Source: JACZSB01 sp965372015 (GTDB lineage Bacteria > Fidelibacterota > Marinisomatia > SCGC-AAA003-L08 > TS1B11). From it: a stretch of DNA of 13,636 nucleotides. A model generated the notes under the pieces. It did no database searches. It saw only the letters and a program-made list of their open reading frames with translations, and had not been told where the DNA came from. The stretch covers positions 1 through 13,636 of the forward strand of contig CBDVAP010000075.1 in assembly GCA_965372015.1 (NCBI GenBank). The letters are read 5' to 3'. Made by a program: the position numbers and the translations under genes. Of the stretch, positions 1 to 6,877 are shown one piece after another; positions within the stretch are counted from its first letter, which is position 1; the number at the start of each line of letters is the position of its first letter.

Positions 1-203
1 AGCGCACCGATCAACAAAATCAGATTCTGGCCCAGGTGGATGCCTTGCCCCAGAAGCAGAAAACCGTGTTTGTATTGCGCTACTACCAGGGCCACAAGAT
101 CAAAGACATTGCTAACTTATTGGGTCTGACCACTGGTACGGTCAAGCGCTACCTGCACCGGGCGACCCTCAAACTGCGTAAGGAGCTGGCGGCTTATGCC
201 TAA
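1..203 (+). CDS. ECF-type RNA polymerase sigma factor, C-terminal part (partial)
   Basis: This is the 3' end of a sigma-70 family gene cut by the left window edge. The frame reads from base 3 to TAA at 201-203, giving 66 residues. These match sigma region 4, the domain that binds the -35 element: an 'ALPQKQKTVFVLRYYQG' stretch followed by a helix-turn-helix, 'IKDIANLLGLTTGTVKRYL', and the usual 'HRATLKLRKEL' tail. Ending a few residues after region 4, with no extra domain, is typical of ECF (group 4) sigma factors. Its stop overlaps the start of the next gene (ATGCCTAA), so the two are translationally coupled, the classic arrangement of a sigma factor and its membrane anti-sigma factor. The ECF subgroup cannot be assigned because region 2 is missing. 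Confidence 0.88.
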   Translation, partial: RTDQQNQILAQVDALPQKQKTVFVLRYYQGHKIKDIANLLGLTTGTVKRYLHRATLKLRKELAAYA

Positions 204-486
204 ACGAGTTTCACGCCACCCCCTGATGACCGACGATCAACTCCAGGAGTTGTTCTCGAAGATCAAACCGGTCTACCAGATCGACCAGCAGTGGTTGAGC
301 GACCAGCGGTTTCGCCTGATGGGCGCCCTGGAAGTGGCTGAGGAAGGCCACCTGTGGCGCCGGATTGGTGAACGCCTGAACCTGTGGTGGGAGGAGCTGC
401 CTTATATGTGGGTGGCGGCCCGGCCGGCGCTGGCGCTGGTCTCTGCGGCGCTGGTAGGGATACTGGTGGGCCGATTCCTGCTCTAG
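196..486 (+). CDS. small single-pass membrane protein, putative anti-sigma factor N-terminal part
   Basis: A 96-residue ORF starts at ATG 196 and overlaps the sigma-factor stop. The start is supported by an AAGGAG Shine-Dalgarno about 10 bases upstream. Residues 1-70 are polar and probably cytoplasmic. Residues about 74-94 ('ARPALALVSAALVGILVGRF') form one transmembrane helix. Position and topology suggest an anti-sigma factor for the preceding ECF sigma, but the usual zinc-finger motif (HxxxCxxC) of zf-HC2 anti-sigma factors is absent. The TAG at 484-486 comes right after the membrane helix. The same frame stays open beyond it through a linker rich in Ala, Gly, Pro and Ser into a HEAT-repeat domain ending at 1110, so this may be only the N-terminal third of a 304-residue protein. 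Being a gene is well supported; the anti-sigma role is inference. Confidence 0.75.
   Translation: MPKRVSRHPLMTDDQLQELFSKIKPVYQIDQQWLSDQRFRLMGALEVAEEGHLWRRIGERLNLWWEELPYMWVAARPALALVSAALVGILVGRFLL
484..486 (+). other. in-frame TAG joining two halves of one reading frame
   Basis: The frame opened at 196 continues after this TAG without another stop to TAA 1108-1110, giving 305 codons including the final stop but with one internal amber. The residues after it (APVVPGAQLAASGESAAPQ) look like a periplasmic linker between the membrane helix and the HEAT domain. It could be a nonsense mutation, a sequencing or assembly error, or a translational readthrough site. General recoding of TAG is unlikely because at least the genes ending at 2402, 4018 and 4888 use TAG as their stop. 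Confidence 0.8.
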
Positions 487-543
487 GCTCCGGTTGTTCC
501 CGGTGCGCAGCTAGCGGCCAGTGGCGAAAGCGCTGCTCCCCAG

Positions 544-1110
544 GTGAATCTGGTCGAGATGATCCGCGCCGGTGAGGTGAAGGGGATCGATGTGGGACTG
601 AGCGACGACCCGGACAACCCGGTCGAACTGATAATAACTACCGGTCACAAGATGCAGTTGACCGGCTCCGCCGAGCGGGAAGATATCCTGGCGGCCCTGG
701 AATACGTGCTGGTGAAGGACCCCAACCCGGGCCAGCGGCTGCAATCGGCCCGTATCCTGGGGAACAGCTCCCGGCTGGGAGAAAAGGAATCCACCATCAT
801 GGCCTTGGTCTCGGCCCTGTTGACCGACGAGAATCCGGGAGTGCGTACCTCGGTGATCAAGAGCCTGCGGGGGGTACAGCACCCGCTGGTGAAAGACGCC
901 CTGATAAAGACAGTGCTGGAAGACGCCAACGAAGGTGTGCGCCGAGCCGCGGTGGATAATATGAGCTATTTCCTGACCGACCTATCGGTGCGCTCAGCCC
1001 TGTTGCTGGTGTCCCGGATGGACCCCATTGAAACCGTGCGTTACCAGGCCTACCAGGTGCTTTCCGAGGCACCCGATGGCCTGGACGACGAAAGCCTGGA
1101 TTCACAGTAA
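544..1110 (+). CDS. HEAT-repeat domain protein, probable C-terminal part of the preceding membrane protein
   Basis: From GTG 544 this is 188 residues. The C-terminal two thirds (about residues 60-180) consist of alpha-helical HEAT-type repeats with the pattern 'NPGVRTSVIKSLRGV', 'NEGVRRAAVDNMSYF' and 'IETVRYQAYQVLSEA'. HEAT repeats are protein-protein interaction scaffolds. No Shine-Dalgarno precedes GTG 544, and the reading frame is open upstream to the TAG at 484. The natural reading is that this domain belongs to the membrane protein starting at 196, placing the HEAT repeats in the periplasm as a sensor or partner-binding domain. Independent translation from GTG 544 would leave it without a signal peptide, in the cytoplasm. 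The next gene starts 2 bp downstream, so it sits within the sigma operon. Confidence 0.75.
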   Translation: MNLVEMIRAGEVKGIDVGLSDDPDNPVELIITTGHKMQLTGSAEREDILAALEYVLVKDPNPGQRLQSARILGNSSRLGEKESTIMALVSALLTDENPGVRTSVIKSLRGVQHPLVKDALIKTVLEDANEGVRRAAVDNMSYFLTDLSVRSALLLVSRMDPIETVRYQAYQVLSEAPDGLDDESLDSQ

Positions 1111-1112
1111 TA

Positions 1113-2402
1113 ATGAAACTTTTCTCGGCCATATTGCTCCTCGCCCTGCCCCTGGTAGCCCAGGACCCGGTACCTCCTGCACCGCCTGCACCGCCTGCAC
1201 CACCCCAGGTGCCCCAGCCGGACTGGATTCACGGCAAGTACCAGTCGGTCATCAGCCACTCACTCCAGGCCTCGGCCAACGGGTCCTTGATCATGGTGGA
1301 CCTGCAAGGAGACGTAACGGTTTTGGGCACAGACGGGGAACGGTTGGAAATACGTGAAATAATTCGGATCAAGGGTGTGGCGAGCCCTGATGAAGCCCGG
1401 CAGATAATAACCCTGTCAACCGGCGCACTGATTATCGAAATCCCCAACGAACCGGCCACCTACCGATTTACTCCCACAACCCGGAAACAGCGGCATATGT
1501 CTTTCGATTATCTCGTCCAGGTACCCCGGCCTTTCAGCGTGGCGGTCAAAGCATACGCCGGTGATGTGGACCTGAAGGACTTGGTGGGTGATTTACTGGT
1601 AAATACCGGCAGTGGGGATATCGGGCTTTCCAACTGCAGTGGGAAAATAGAGGTCCAGACCGGCGCCGGCGATATCGACGCGGTTTATATTGAGGGGCGG
1701 ATTGAACTGAATACCGGAGCCGGAGATGTGGAAACCCGCCACGCCAAGGGCCAAATCACCGTCAACTCTGGCGCCGGGGACGTAGAAATGGTCAGCTCCG
1801 AAGGCAGTTTCGATATCAATACCGGCGGCGGCGGAATCGATCTAAGGAACATTACCGGCGACCGGGTGGCCGCCAAGACCGGCGGTGGGGATATTGACCT
1901 GCAGAGCATCACGGCTGTTGTGAATGTCATGTCGAAAGGCGGCGATATTTCTGTAGAGTACCTGGTCGGCAATCTGGAAGTAGCCACTGGCGGGGGCGAT
2001 GTGGACACCGAGGACACCGATGGCGACCTGGTGATTTTAACCCGGGGCGGCGATATCCGGGTGGAACGGGTCTCCGGCCTGGTGCGGGTCAAGACCAACG
2101 CCGGCGACATTACTATTGAAGAGATGACCTTAAAGAACCCCAGCGACCAAAAATCAAGAATTACTTCCGGCAGCGGCGATATTTACGTCAGTTACGATAT
2201 CAACAAGCCGGTCCAGGTGGAGGCCCGGCTGTACGGCTACTCCCCGCGCTATGCAGCCCACCACTTTGAAGGCAACCTGGAACTCGACCTGCTGAATGAA
2301 GACGGCAGTACTTTGGGGATTTACAGGGTGGATGATCCGTATCATACCATTGAAATTGAAACCACCAGCGGCACGATAGAGATCGTGCGTGGAAGGGATT
2401 AG
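1113..2402 (+). CDS. exported DUF4097-family beta-solenoid protein (GxGD ladder)
   Basis: A 429-residue protein with a signal peptide (residues 1-16, MKLFSAILLLALPLVA) and a Pro/Ala-rich stretch at residues 22-31. An N-terminal beta domain runs to about residue 140. From about residue 146 to 350 there are successive coils, most exactly 18 residues apart, each opening with a turn such as TGAGDID, TGAGDVE or TGGGDID; I count about 13 such turns. This is the signature of DUF4097 putative adhesins, which fold as a right-handed beta-solenoid. It should be exported across the inner membrane. Start ATG 1113 lies 2 bp after the HEAT stop with little Shine-Dalgarno signal, suggesting translational coupling. 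DUF4097 proteins are often found near ECF sigma/anti-sigma pairs or PspC-like membrane proteins; their molecular role is not established. Confidence 0.9.
   Translation: MKLFSAILLLALPLVAQDPVPPAPPAPPAPPQVPQPDWIHGKYQSVISHSLQASANGSLIMVDLQGDVTVLGTDGERLEIREIIRIKGVASPDEARQIITLSTGALIIEIPNEPATYRFTPTTRKQRHMSFDYLVQVPRPFSVAVKAYAGDVDLKDLVGDLLVNTGSGDIGLSNCSGKIEVQTGAGDIDAVYIEGRIELNTGAGDVETRHAKGQITVNSGAGDVEMVSSEGSFDINTGGGGIDLRNITGDRVAAKTGGGDIDLQSITAVVNVMSKGGDISVEYLVGNLEVATGGGDVDTEDTDGDLVILTRGGDIRVERVSGLVRVKTNAGDITIEEMTLKNPSDQKSRITSGSGDIYVSYDINKPVQVEARLYGYSPRYAAHHFEGNLELDLLNEDGSTLGIYRVDDPYHTIEIETTSGTIEIVRGRD
1176..1202 (+). repeat. three 9-bp tandem repeats coding a Pro-Ala-Pro linker
   Basis: CCTGCACCG occurs twice, followed by CCTGCACCA, encoding PAPPAPPAPP just after the signal peptide of the first DUF4097 protein. 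Being in multiples of three, copy-number slippage would change the linker length without breaking the frame. Confidence 0.85.
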
Positions 2403-2404
2403 CT

Positions 2405-4018
2405 ATGCGTATACTACTTAATGCTACCGGCCGGGCGCTCATCATTTTCTTCATGGTCGCCGGCCACCTATGGGCCCGGGAGCCATCAGCCCGAATGGAC
2501 ACCAGCCAGGTTAATGTGGATCCTGCGGGCGAGATCAAGATATTCAGCGACTTGCTGATCCCGGAAGGGGAAGTGCGTTCCGGTTCGTTACGCCTGGTGG
2601 GTGGCGACCTGACGGTGGCGGGCAAGGTCACCGGGCGGATCACGGTTTTGGGCGGAGAGGTAAGACTTCTGCCGACTGCCGAGATTGAGGGGAGCATCTT
2701 CGCCCTGGGGGGCAAGATCGTCCGCGACCCGGGCGCCAAAGTCACCGGCCAGGTGGTGGAGGTCAATCGGGGCAAAGTGAGTCTCTCCCGCAAGCAGGCC
2801 AATGAAATCTTCGGCCAGGACACCAGCCTGGACTGGTCTCAGAACCAAGTTGACTGGGATGATGATTGGGGAAAGGATGACGATTGGAGCCCATTCCGTC
2901 ATCACGGCCATCGCCGCCAAGGTTGGCAGGGCTGGGAATTTCGTGGAGGCTACAGCCGGGTGCACCCCGATCTCGGAGTTCCCGAGGAAGTGGTCTTTCG
3001 CTATAACCGCAGCGAGGGTGTGGCCCTTTATGTGCCCTTCCACCCGGACACCGAGGGAATCCCCGGCCTGACCATACGCGGGTTTCTGGGACACGCTTTC
3101 GGCCCCTCCCAGTGGTATGGCCGTCTGGCAATCGGAGAGTATCTGTTCAACAAGCGGTTGGGCTTGGTAGTCGAGGGACACCGGGAACCGCAGAATGATG
3201 ATATCTGGCGGGTCACACCCCTGGAAAATTTACTGGGCGCCTTACTGATCCACGAGGACTGGTATGATTGGTACCAGACTGAGGGCGTCAGCGGCTCGAT
3301 CATCGTGAACGGTCCCTGGCTCTCAAAGCTGCGGATCCAATACTTGAGCGAGACCCATGATAGTTTGGCTAACACAGTCAAATGGAGCTTATTCGGCGGG
3401 GACAAGCAGTTCCGGGAAGCCTGGAGCATCACCCAGGGCCAGGATGTGAACCTGAGCGTAGGGCTGGCGCTGGGCCGGCCGGTTGGCCTGTTCCACCGGA
3501 AGCTGGCCTTCAGCACCGACCTGGGCTATACCCAAAGCCTGGACCAGTCCGACTTCGACTACACCCGGCAGGATGTAGCGTTCGAGACATTCCTGCCATT
3601 GCACAGCCTGATTGGCATCCGGGCCTCCGGCCGGGCCGGTAGTGTGGTGTCCGGTACTGATGATTTCGGCCGGCAGCACCTGACGCCGTTGGGTGGCATC
3701 GGCTCGGTGGGCGGATACCGGTACAAGTCGTTCGATCCCGGCAATCATTATGGACTACTCCGGGTGGCTATCACTATGCTTTCCGGAGACCGGGACAACA
3801 TATACCGTTTGAGCTGGCATTACGGCAATAACTGGAGGAGCTCGAACAATTTGCTCTCGGCTGACTTCATCGATGAGCTCCAGAACGGCGGCCGGCACAG
3901 CGTGGGGATTGGCATCAGCAATGATGACGACAGTCTGCTGGAATTCTACAAGCCGCTCAGCACCGAAGGGGGCCTGTCCGGCGATTGGACCGTGTATTTA
4001 CGACTGCTTGACTTTTAG
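2405..4018 (+). CDS. outer-membrane protein: bactofilin-like domain joined to an Omp85-like beta-barrel
   Basis: A 537-residue protein starting at ATG 2405, with a GGAAGG ribosome site 8 bases upstream and 2 bp after the preceding stop. Residues 1-24 are a signal peptide. Residues about 60-122 form a short beta-solenoid of bactofilin type ('LVGGDLTVAGKVTGRITVLGG', 'AEIEGSIFALGG'). Residues about 140-176 are an unusual Asp/Trp/His-rich linker (DWDDDWGKDDDW, then HHGHRR). From about 178 to the end the pattern is a transmembrane beta-barrel: it opens with 'VVFRYNRSEGVALYVPF', resembling the first strands of Omp85/surface-antigen barrels, carries 'GGIGSVGGYRYKSF' near residue 432, similar to the VRGY/F motif of that superfamily, and ends in an aromatic C-terminus (VYLRLLDF). 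No POTRA domain is visible. The combination suggests an exported solenoid anchored by, or plugging, an outer-membrane barrel. Substrate and partners are unknown. Confidence 0.82.
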   Translation: MRILLNATGRALIIFFMVAGHLWAREPSARMDTSQVNVDPAGEIKIFSDLLIPEGEVRSGSLRLVGGDLTVAGKVTGRITVLGGEVRLLPTAEIEGSIFALGGKIVRDPGAKVTGQVVEVNRGKVSLSRKQANEIFGQDTSLDWSQNQVDWDDDWGKDDDWSPFRHHGHRRQGWQGWEFRGGYSRVHPDLGVPEEVVFRYNRSEGVALYVPFHPDTEGIPGLTIRGFLGHAFGPSQWYGRLAIGEYLFNKRLGLVVEGHREPQNDDIWRVTPLENLLGALLIHEDWYDWYQTEGVSGSIIVNGPWLSKLRIQYLSETHDSLANTVKWSLFGGDKQFREAWSITQGQDVNLSVGLALGRPVGLFHRKLAFSTDLGYTQSLDQSDFDYTRQDVAFETFLPLHSLIGIRASGRAGSVVSGTDDFGRQHLTPLGGIGSVGGYRYKSFDPGNHYGLLRVAITMLSGDRDNIYRLSWHYGNNWRSSNNLLSADFIDELQNGGRHSVGIGISNDDDSLLEFYKPLSTEGGLSGDWTVYLRLLDF

Positions 4019-4027
4019 GGACCTATA

Positions 4028-4888
4028 ATGAGGTATCTGCACCAACTCCCAGCCCTGATCCTGGCCATACTGCTTACCCGAGCCACCGCCGGGGACGAAC
4101 GGACCATTCTGACAGTCGACGAGACTCTCGGCGAGAATGTCAAGAGCATGGAGATCGAGATCGAATTCGGTTTTGGTGAGATCAGCGTGGAACGAGGCAA
4201 TCCGGCCAAGGCGGTCACCGGCTACATGCAGTATGATGAGGATTCCATCCGCCCCAGCGCCAAATACAAAGTGGAAGGTGACCGGGCCTATTTCCGCCTG
4301 GTTACCAAGAGCCGCCACCGAGGCTGGAGCCTGGATGACTCCTTCGATTCCCCGGAGAGCGAAATTTATTTCACTACCCGGGTGCCGCTGGATATCGACT
4401 TTTCCTGCGGCCTGGGGGAGGCTTCCCTGGACCTGGGGGAGCTGCAGGTGCGGGAGCTATCCCTTGCTAATGGACTGGGAGAAACCACATTGAATTTCTC
4501 CACCCTGAACGGGGTGGAACTACGGCACCTGTCGGTCGATAACGGCCTGGGGGAACTAACCGCCCTGAATCTGTCCAACGCCCGGACAAATAATCTCAGC
4601 TTCGATTGTGGCCTGGGGGAGGCTACCCTCGATTTCCGGGGCGAGTCCCGGCACGATATGGATGTGGATATAAATGTGGGGCTGGGGAGCGTAACCCTGA
4701 AAATTCCTCGCGGTTATAACGTTAAACTGGATGCCGAGGAGAACTTCCTGTCCTCCATCGACACCCACGGCCTGGAGCAAATAGGCCGTAGCCGTTACCG
4801 CAGCTCTGACTATGACCCCGACCGGCCCACTATCCGGATCGATGCCTCGGTGGGCTTGGGGAGCATCAACATCAGGTGGACGGACTAG
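4028..4888 (+). CDS. exported toast-rack/DUF4097-like protein (GLGE ladder)
   Basis: A 286-residue protein from ATG 4028, with AGGGA about 7 bases upstream and 9 bp after the barrel gene. Residues 1-21 are a signal peptide ending in ATA. Residues about 27-115 form an N-terminal beta domain ('MEIEIEFGFGEISVERGN'). From about residue 125 a repeated turn GLGE recurs every 22-24 residues (CGLGEASLDLG, NGLGETTLNF, NGLGELTALNL, CGLGEATLDF), followed by VGLGSVTL and VGLGSINIRW at the end. This matches the toast-rack/LiaF-C/DUF4097 group of stacked beta-strand proteins. LiaF, a membrane-bound relative, acts in cell-envelope stress control, but this protein lacks LiaF's membrane helices. It is the last gene of the sigma-factor operon, followed by a terminator. 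Envelope function is inference from family and context. Confidence 0.85.
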   Translation: MRYLHQLPALILAILLTRATAGDERTILTVDETLGENVKSMEIEIEFGFGEISVERGNPAKAVTGYMQYDEDSIRPSAKYKVEGDRAYFRLVTKSRHRGWSLDDSFDSPESEIYFTTRVPLDIDFSCGLGEASLDLGELQVRELSLANGLGETTLNFSTLNGVELRHLSVDNGLGELTALNLSNARTNNLSFDCGLGEATLDFRGESRHDMDVDINVGLGSVTLKIPRGYNVKLDAEENFLSSIDTHGLEQIGRSRYRSSDYDPDRPTIRIDASVGLGSINIRWTD

Positions 4889-4889
4889 G

Positions 4890-4914
4890 GAATGTTGATT
4901 GCTGAATGTTGATT
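4890..4914. repeat. heptanucleotide tandem repeat (GAATGTT GATTGCT type)
   Basis: GAATGTTGATT occurs at 4890-4900 and again at 4904-4914, a 14-base period that reads as four imperfect heptads starting with GA. It lies directly after the stop of the operon's last gene and resembles heptad tracts elsewhere in this window. Confidence 0.6.
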
Positions 4915-4916
4915 TC

Positions 4917-4932
4917 TCCGTCAGCTGACGGA
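4917..4932. repeat. 16-base perfect palindrome
   Basis: TCCGTCAGCTGACGGA is identical to its reverse complement. It sits between the heptad repeat and the terminator at the end of the sigma operon. It could be an extra RNA hairpin that protects the 3' end, or a protein-binding site. There is no T-run after it, so it is not itself a terminator. Confidence 0.6.
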
Positions 4933-4954
4933 TTGAAGGTTGTTAAGACGACAG

Positions 4955-4985
4955 CCCCGAGCCTCAGGTTTGGGGTTTATTTTTT
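4955..4985 (+). terminator. rho-independent terminator of the sigma/DUF4097 operon
   Basis: CCCCGAGCC (4955-4963) pairs with GGTTTGGGG (4967-4975) through nine positions, two of them G-T, around a TCA loop. TTTATTTTTT follows at 4976-4985. It lies 66 bp after the last stop of the + strand operon and before the convergent Ycf48-like gene. Confidence 0.8.
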
Positions 4986-5083
4986 CTCAACTTGGCCCCA
5001 ACGATTCTCGGCCGGAAAATCGTCGCCGGTTCCCTGTGGCCTGGCGGCGGTGGTGGACTTTGTGGGGTGGATGTAGGGGTCGG

Positions 5084-6052
5084 TCAGTGCACGGCGTACT
5101 TGTAAATGGACCCCCTCCAGCTCAGCACCCAGCCGTGCTCGGCATCGGTGAAGTAAATGCGTTCGAAAAAGATTTCCTCCTCGTAGACCTGCTGGACCCA
5201 GGTCTGGCCTCCATCGGTAGTATTAAAAATCTTATGCCTACCGGCTGTCCATCCCAGCTGCTCATCCACAAAATAGATCGAAGTTAAATGCTTCTCGTTC
5301 AGCGTATCTATACAGGTCCAGGTTGCCCCACCATCCGAGGTACGATAAACATTTGCATAGTCTTCCCATAAGCTGCTGGGCGCCTTGCTATTTGAAACCC
5401 AGCCGTGCTGTTCGTCAATAAAGAACAGATCAGTTTCCCACCGAAAACGCTGATTGGAAATAGGAAGCCAGTGTGCGCCACCATCCGTAGTCTTTAGCGA
5501 AAGACTGTCTACAAGAGGAATCGCGTAGCCTACATTGTTGCTCACTATTGAAAGCAGTGCGGTGCCTCCCCTTTCCCAACTGGCCTGCACTTCCCACGTG
5601 GCTCCGCCATCCTTGGTACCCAGTATCTCACCATGATTATGCACCAGCCAGCCCGTCATTTCATCAGTGAAATGGATTGACGTAAATATTCGCGTTGAAT
5701 CACCGCTGATGGTGAGCGGTTGCCACGACTGGCCGCCATCTGTAGTGCGGAGTATGGTGGCGCTGTCCCCGACGACCCAGCCGATTCGGCTGTCAATGAA
5801 ATGTATATCCCGCAGATCATGCCCGGTACCACTTTCCTGATACTCCCAGGTATTGCCTCCATCGGTGGTATGGATGATGGTACCGGAATTGCCTACCGCC
5901 CAGCCGTGGTTTTGGTCCGCAAAATGAAGTGCTGAGTAATAAATGTCTCCCGAAGATTCACGCACAACCTGCCAGGCGCCTGGTTCACTTTCCGTAGGAC
6001 CATTCTGGCAGGACCAGAGTAGCAGACAGCAGAAGAATAGTATCTTTTTCAT
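5084..6052 (-). CDS. Ycf48-like beta-propeller lipoprotein
   Basis: A 322-residue protein from ATG 6052, with AGAGGATAGGA just upstream. The N-terminus is a lipoprotein signal with lipobox LWSC (Cys15), so it is probably lipid-anchored. Six repeats of about 45 residues each end in 'TTDGGxTW' (IIHTTDGGNTW, ILRTTDGGQSW, ILGTKDGGATW, LKTTDGGAHW, VYRTSDGGATW, FNTTDGGQTW), preceded by 'F.D...GWxVG' strands. A last, incomplete blade is at the C-terminus. This is the Ycf48/Hcf136-BNR propeller pattern. Ycf48 assists photosystem II assembly in cyanobacteria, but lipoproteins of this type are common in non-photosynthetic bacteria, where the role is unknown. No photosynthesis gene is present here. It lies 51 bp after the LON-domain gene and may be co-transcribed with it. 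Confidence 0.88.
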   Translation of the reverse strand: MKKILFFCCLLLWSCQNGPTESEPGAWQVVRESSGDIYYSALHFADQNHGWAVGNSGTIIHTTDGGNTWEYQESGTGHDLRDIHFIDSRIGWVVGDSATILRTTDGGQSWQPLTISGDSTRIFTSIHFTDEMTGWLVHNHGEILGTKDGGATWEVQASWERGGTALLSIVSNNVGYAIPLVDSLSLKTTDGGAHWLPISNQRFRWETDLFFIDEQHGWVSNSKAPSSLWEDYANVYRTSDGGATWTCIDTLNEKHLTSIYFVDEQLGWTAGRHKIFNTTDGGQTWVQQVYEEEIFFERIYFTDAEHGWVLSWRGSIYKYAVH

Positions 6053-6083
6053 TTATCCTATCCTCTTTCGTTCCTGTGTATGC

Positions 6084-6100
6084 AACTCGAAACTCGAAAC
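6084..6100. repeat. heptanucleotide tandem repeat (AACTCGA type)
   Basis: AACTCGA is repeated exactly at 6084-6090 and 6091-6097, followed by the partial unit AAC. It lies in the 51-bp gap between the LON-domain gene and the Ycf48-like gene. It is short, but it has the same period as three other intergenic tracts in the window. Confidence 0.5.
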
Positions 6101-6103
6101 CTC

Positions 6104-6787
6104 TTAATTCCACCACGGGTGAGACGGCAGGATGGGGTTGAAGACGCTGAGGGCCTCCATGCTGTGAAGGCCGCTCTCCAGAAAGTTGATCAGGATTTCC
6201 ACGCGCAGCTCCAGGGACTGCAGCTCCAGCATTTTCTGTTTCTGGGCGGGCTCGATCGGCAGGGCGCTGATGATGCTGTGGGTCGTCATCTCCACCGAAA
6301 TGCCTTCCTCAGTGAATATTTGCAGGTCGAAACCGGAGTGTGCCTTTTCCAGAACAGTCTGGAACAGGCGTAGTGCGCTCTGCAGCTTCTTTTGGCTGTC
6401 GGTCACGTGGCTAAACTCCGGGACCGTGGTAATCGCTCCCCGGCGGTAGGCTTTGGTGGACTCAACCTCCACCACCTGCACTTTCACCAGCCCGGTCACC
6501 AGAACCTGGTAGGTGTCATCCTCCATTCGTTCCGCCCGTTTGATGTAGCCCATGGTGGCGATTTCATGAAACGGCGGGGGCTGGCCGGTCTTTTCAGCCT
6601 TGGTTTCCTTCAGCAGCGGTATGGTTACCAGGTGCTCGGTGGCCAGGCAATCCTGCAACATCTCCAGGTAGCGGGGCTCGAAGATATGGAGTGGCTGCAC
6701 AGTATGGGGGAAGAAGACAAAATCAGGTAGAGGCATTATGGGAGTGGTGCCGCTGAAGGTTTCCAGTAATTGGTCGATGGAACTCAT
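6104..6787 (-). CDS. LON substrate-binding (Lon N-terminal) domain protein
   Basis: A 227-residue protein from ATG 6787. Its opening 'IMPLPDFVFFPHTVQPLHIFEPRYLEML' is the hallmark of the Lon N-terminal/PUA-like domain, and 'MGYIKRAERMEDDTYQVLVTGLVKVQV' continues the same fold. The length matches stand-alone LON-domain proteins, which lack the AAA+ and protease domains of true Lon. The C-terminal half (about residues 120-225) is helical, as in the family. Stand-alone members are presumed to bind substrates or partners, but their job is poorly defined. There is no clear Shine-Dalgarno before ATG 6787. A 20-codon ORF (6784-6846) ends on the overlapping TGA of the ATGA and could couple translation, though this is weak. 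The gene lies 90 bp after elbB on the same strand. Confidence 0.88.
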   Translation of the reverse strand: MSSIDQLLETFSGTTPIMPLPDFVFFPHTVQPLHIFEPRYLEMLQDCLATEHLVTIPLLKETKAEKTGQPPPFHEIATMGYIKRAERMEDDTYQVLVTGLVKVQVVEVESTKAYRRGAITTVPEFSHVTDSQKKLQSALRLFQTVLEKAHSGFDLQIFTEEGISVEMTTHSIISALPIEPAQKQKMLELQSLELRVEILINFLESGLHSMEALSVFNPILPSHPWWN

Positions 6788-6877
6788 CGTTGGCTTGGGC
6801 TGAGAATCAACTTGCCGGACAAATTTATGGATGTGGTGTCGGTCATAATCTCGCGCCAGGGCCGGCCCGCTCCCGGG

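Noticed and set aside
484..486. Genome-wide recoding of TAG as an amino acid
   Set aside because: Several clear genes here end in TAG right before the next gene or a terminator (2402, 4018, 4888, and others on the - strand), so TAG works as a stop.
1570..2190. Repeated ACCGGCGCCGGCGAT-like units in the left operon
   Set aside because: They encode the GxGD coils of the first solenoid, with changes at wobble positions as expected for coding repeats.
4940..5287. A + strand frame of 115 codons over the end of the Ycf48-like gene
   Set aside because: It starts before the terminator, runs through it and is antisense to a clear propeller gene.
5084..6052. Evidence for photosynthesis from the Ycf48-like protein
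   Set aside because: Ycf48-like propeller lipoproteins are widespread in non-phototrophs, and no photosystem gene is present.
6784..6846. A 20-codon ORF whose TGA overlaps the LON-domain ATG
   Set aside because: Its ribosome site is poor and there is no recognisable peptide. It may be a chance frame, though coupling cannot be excluded.
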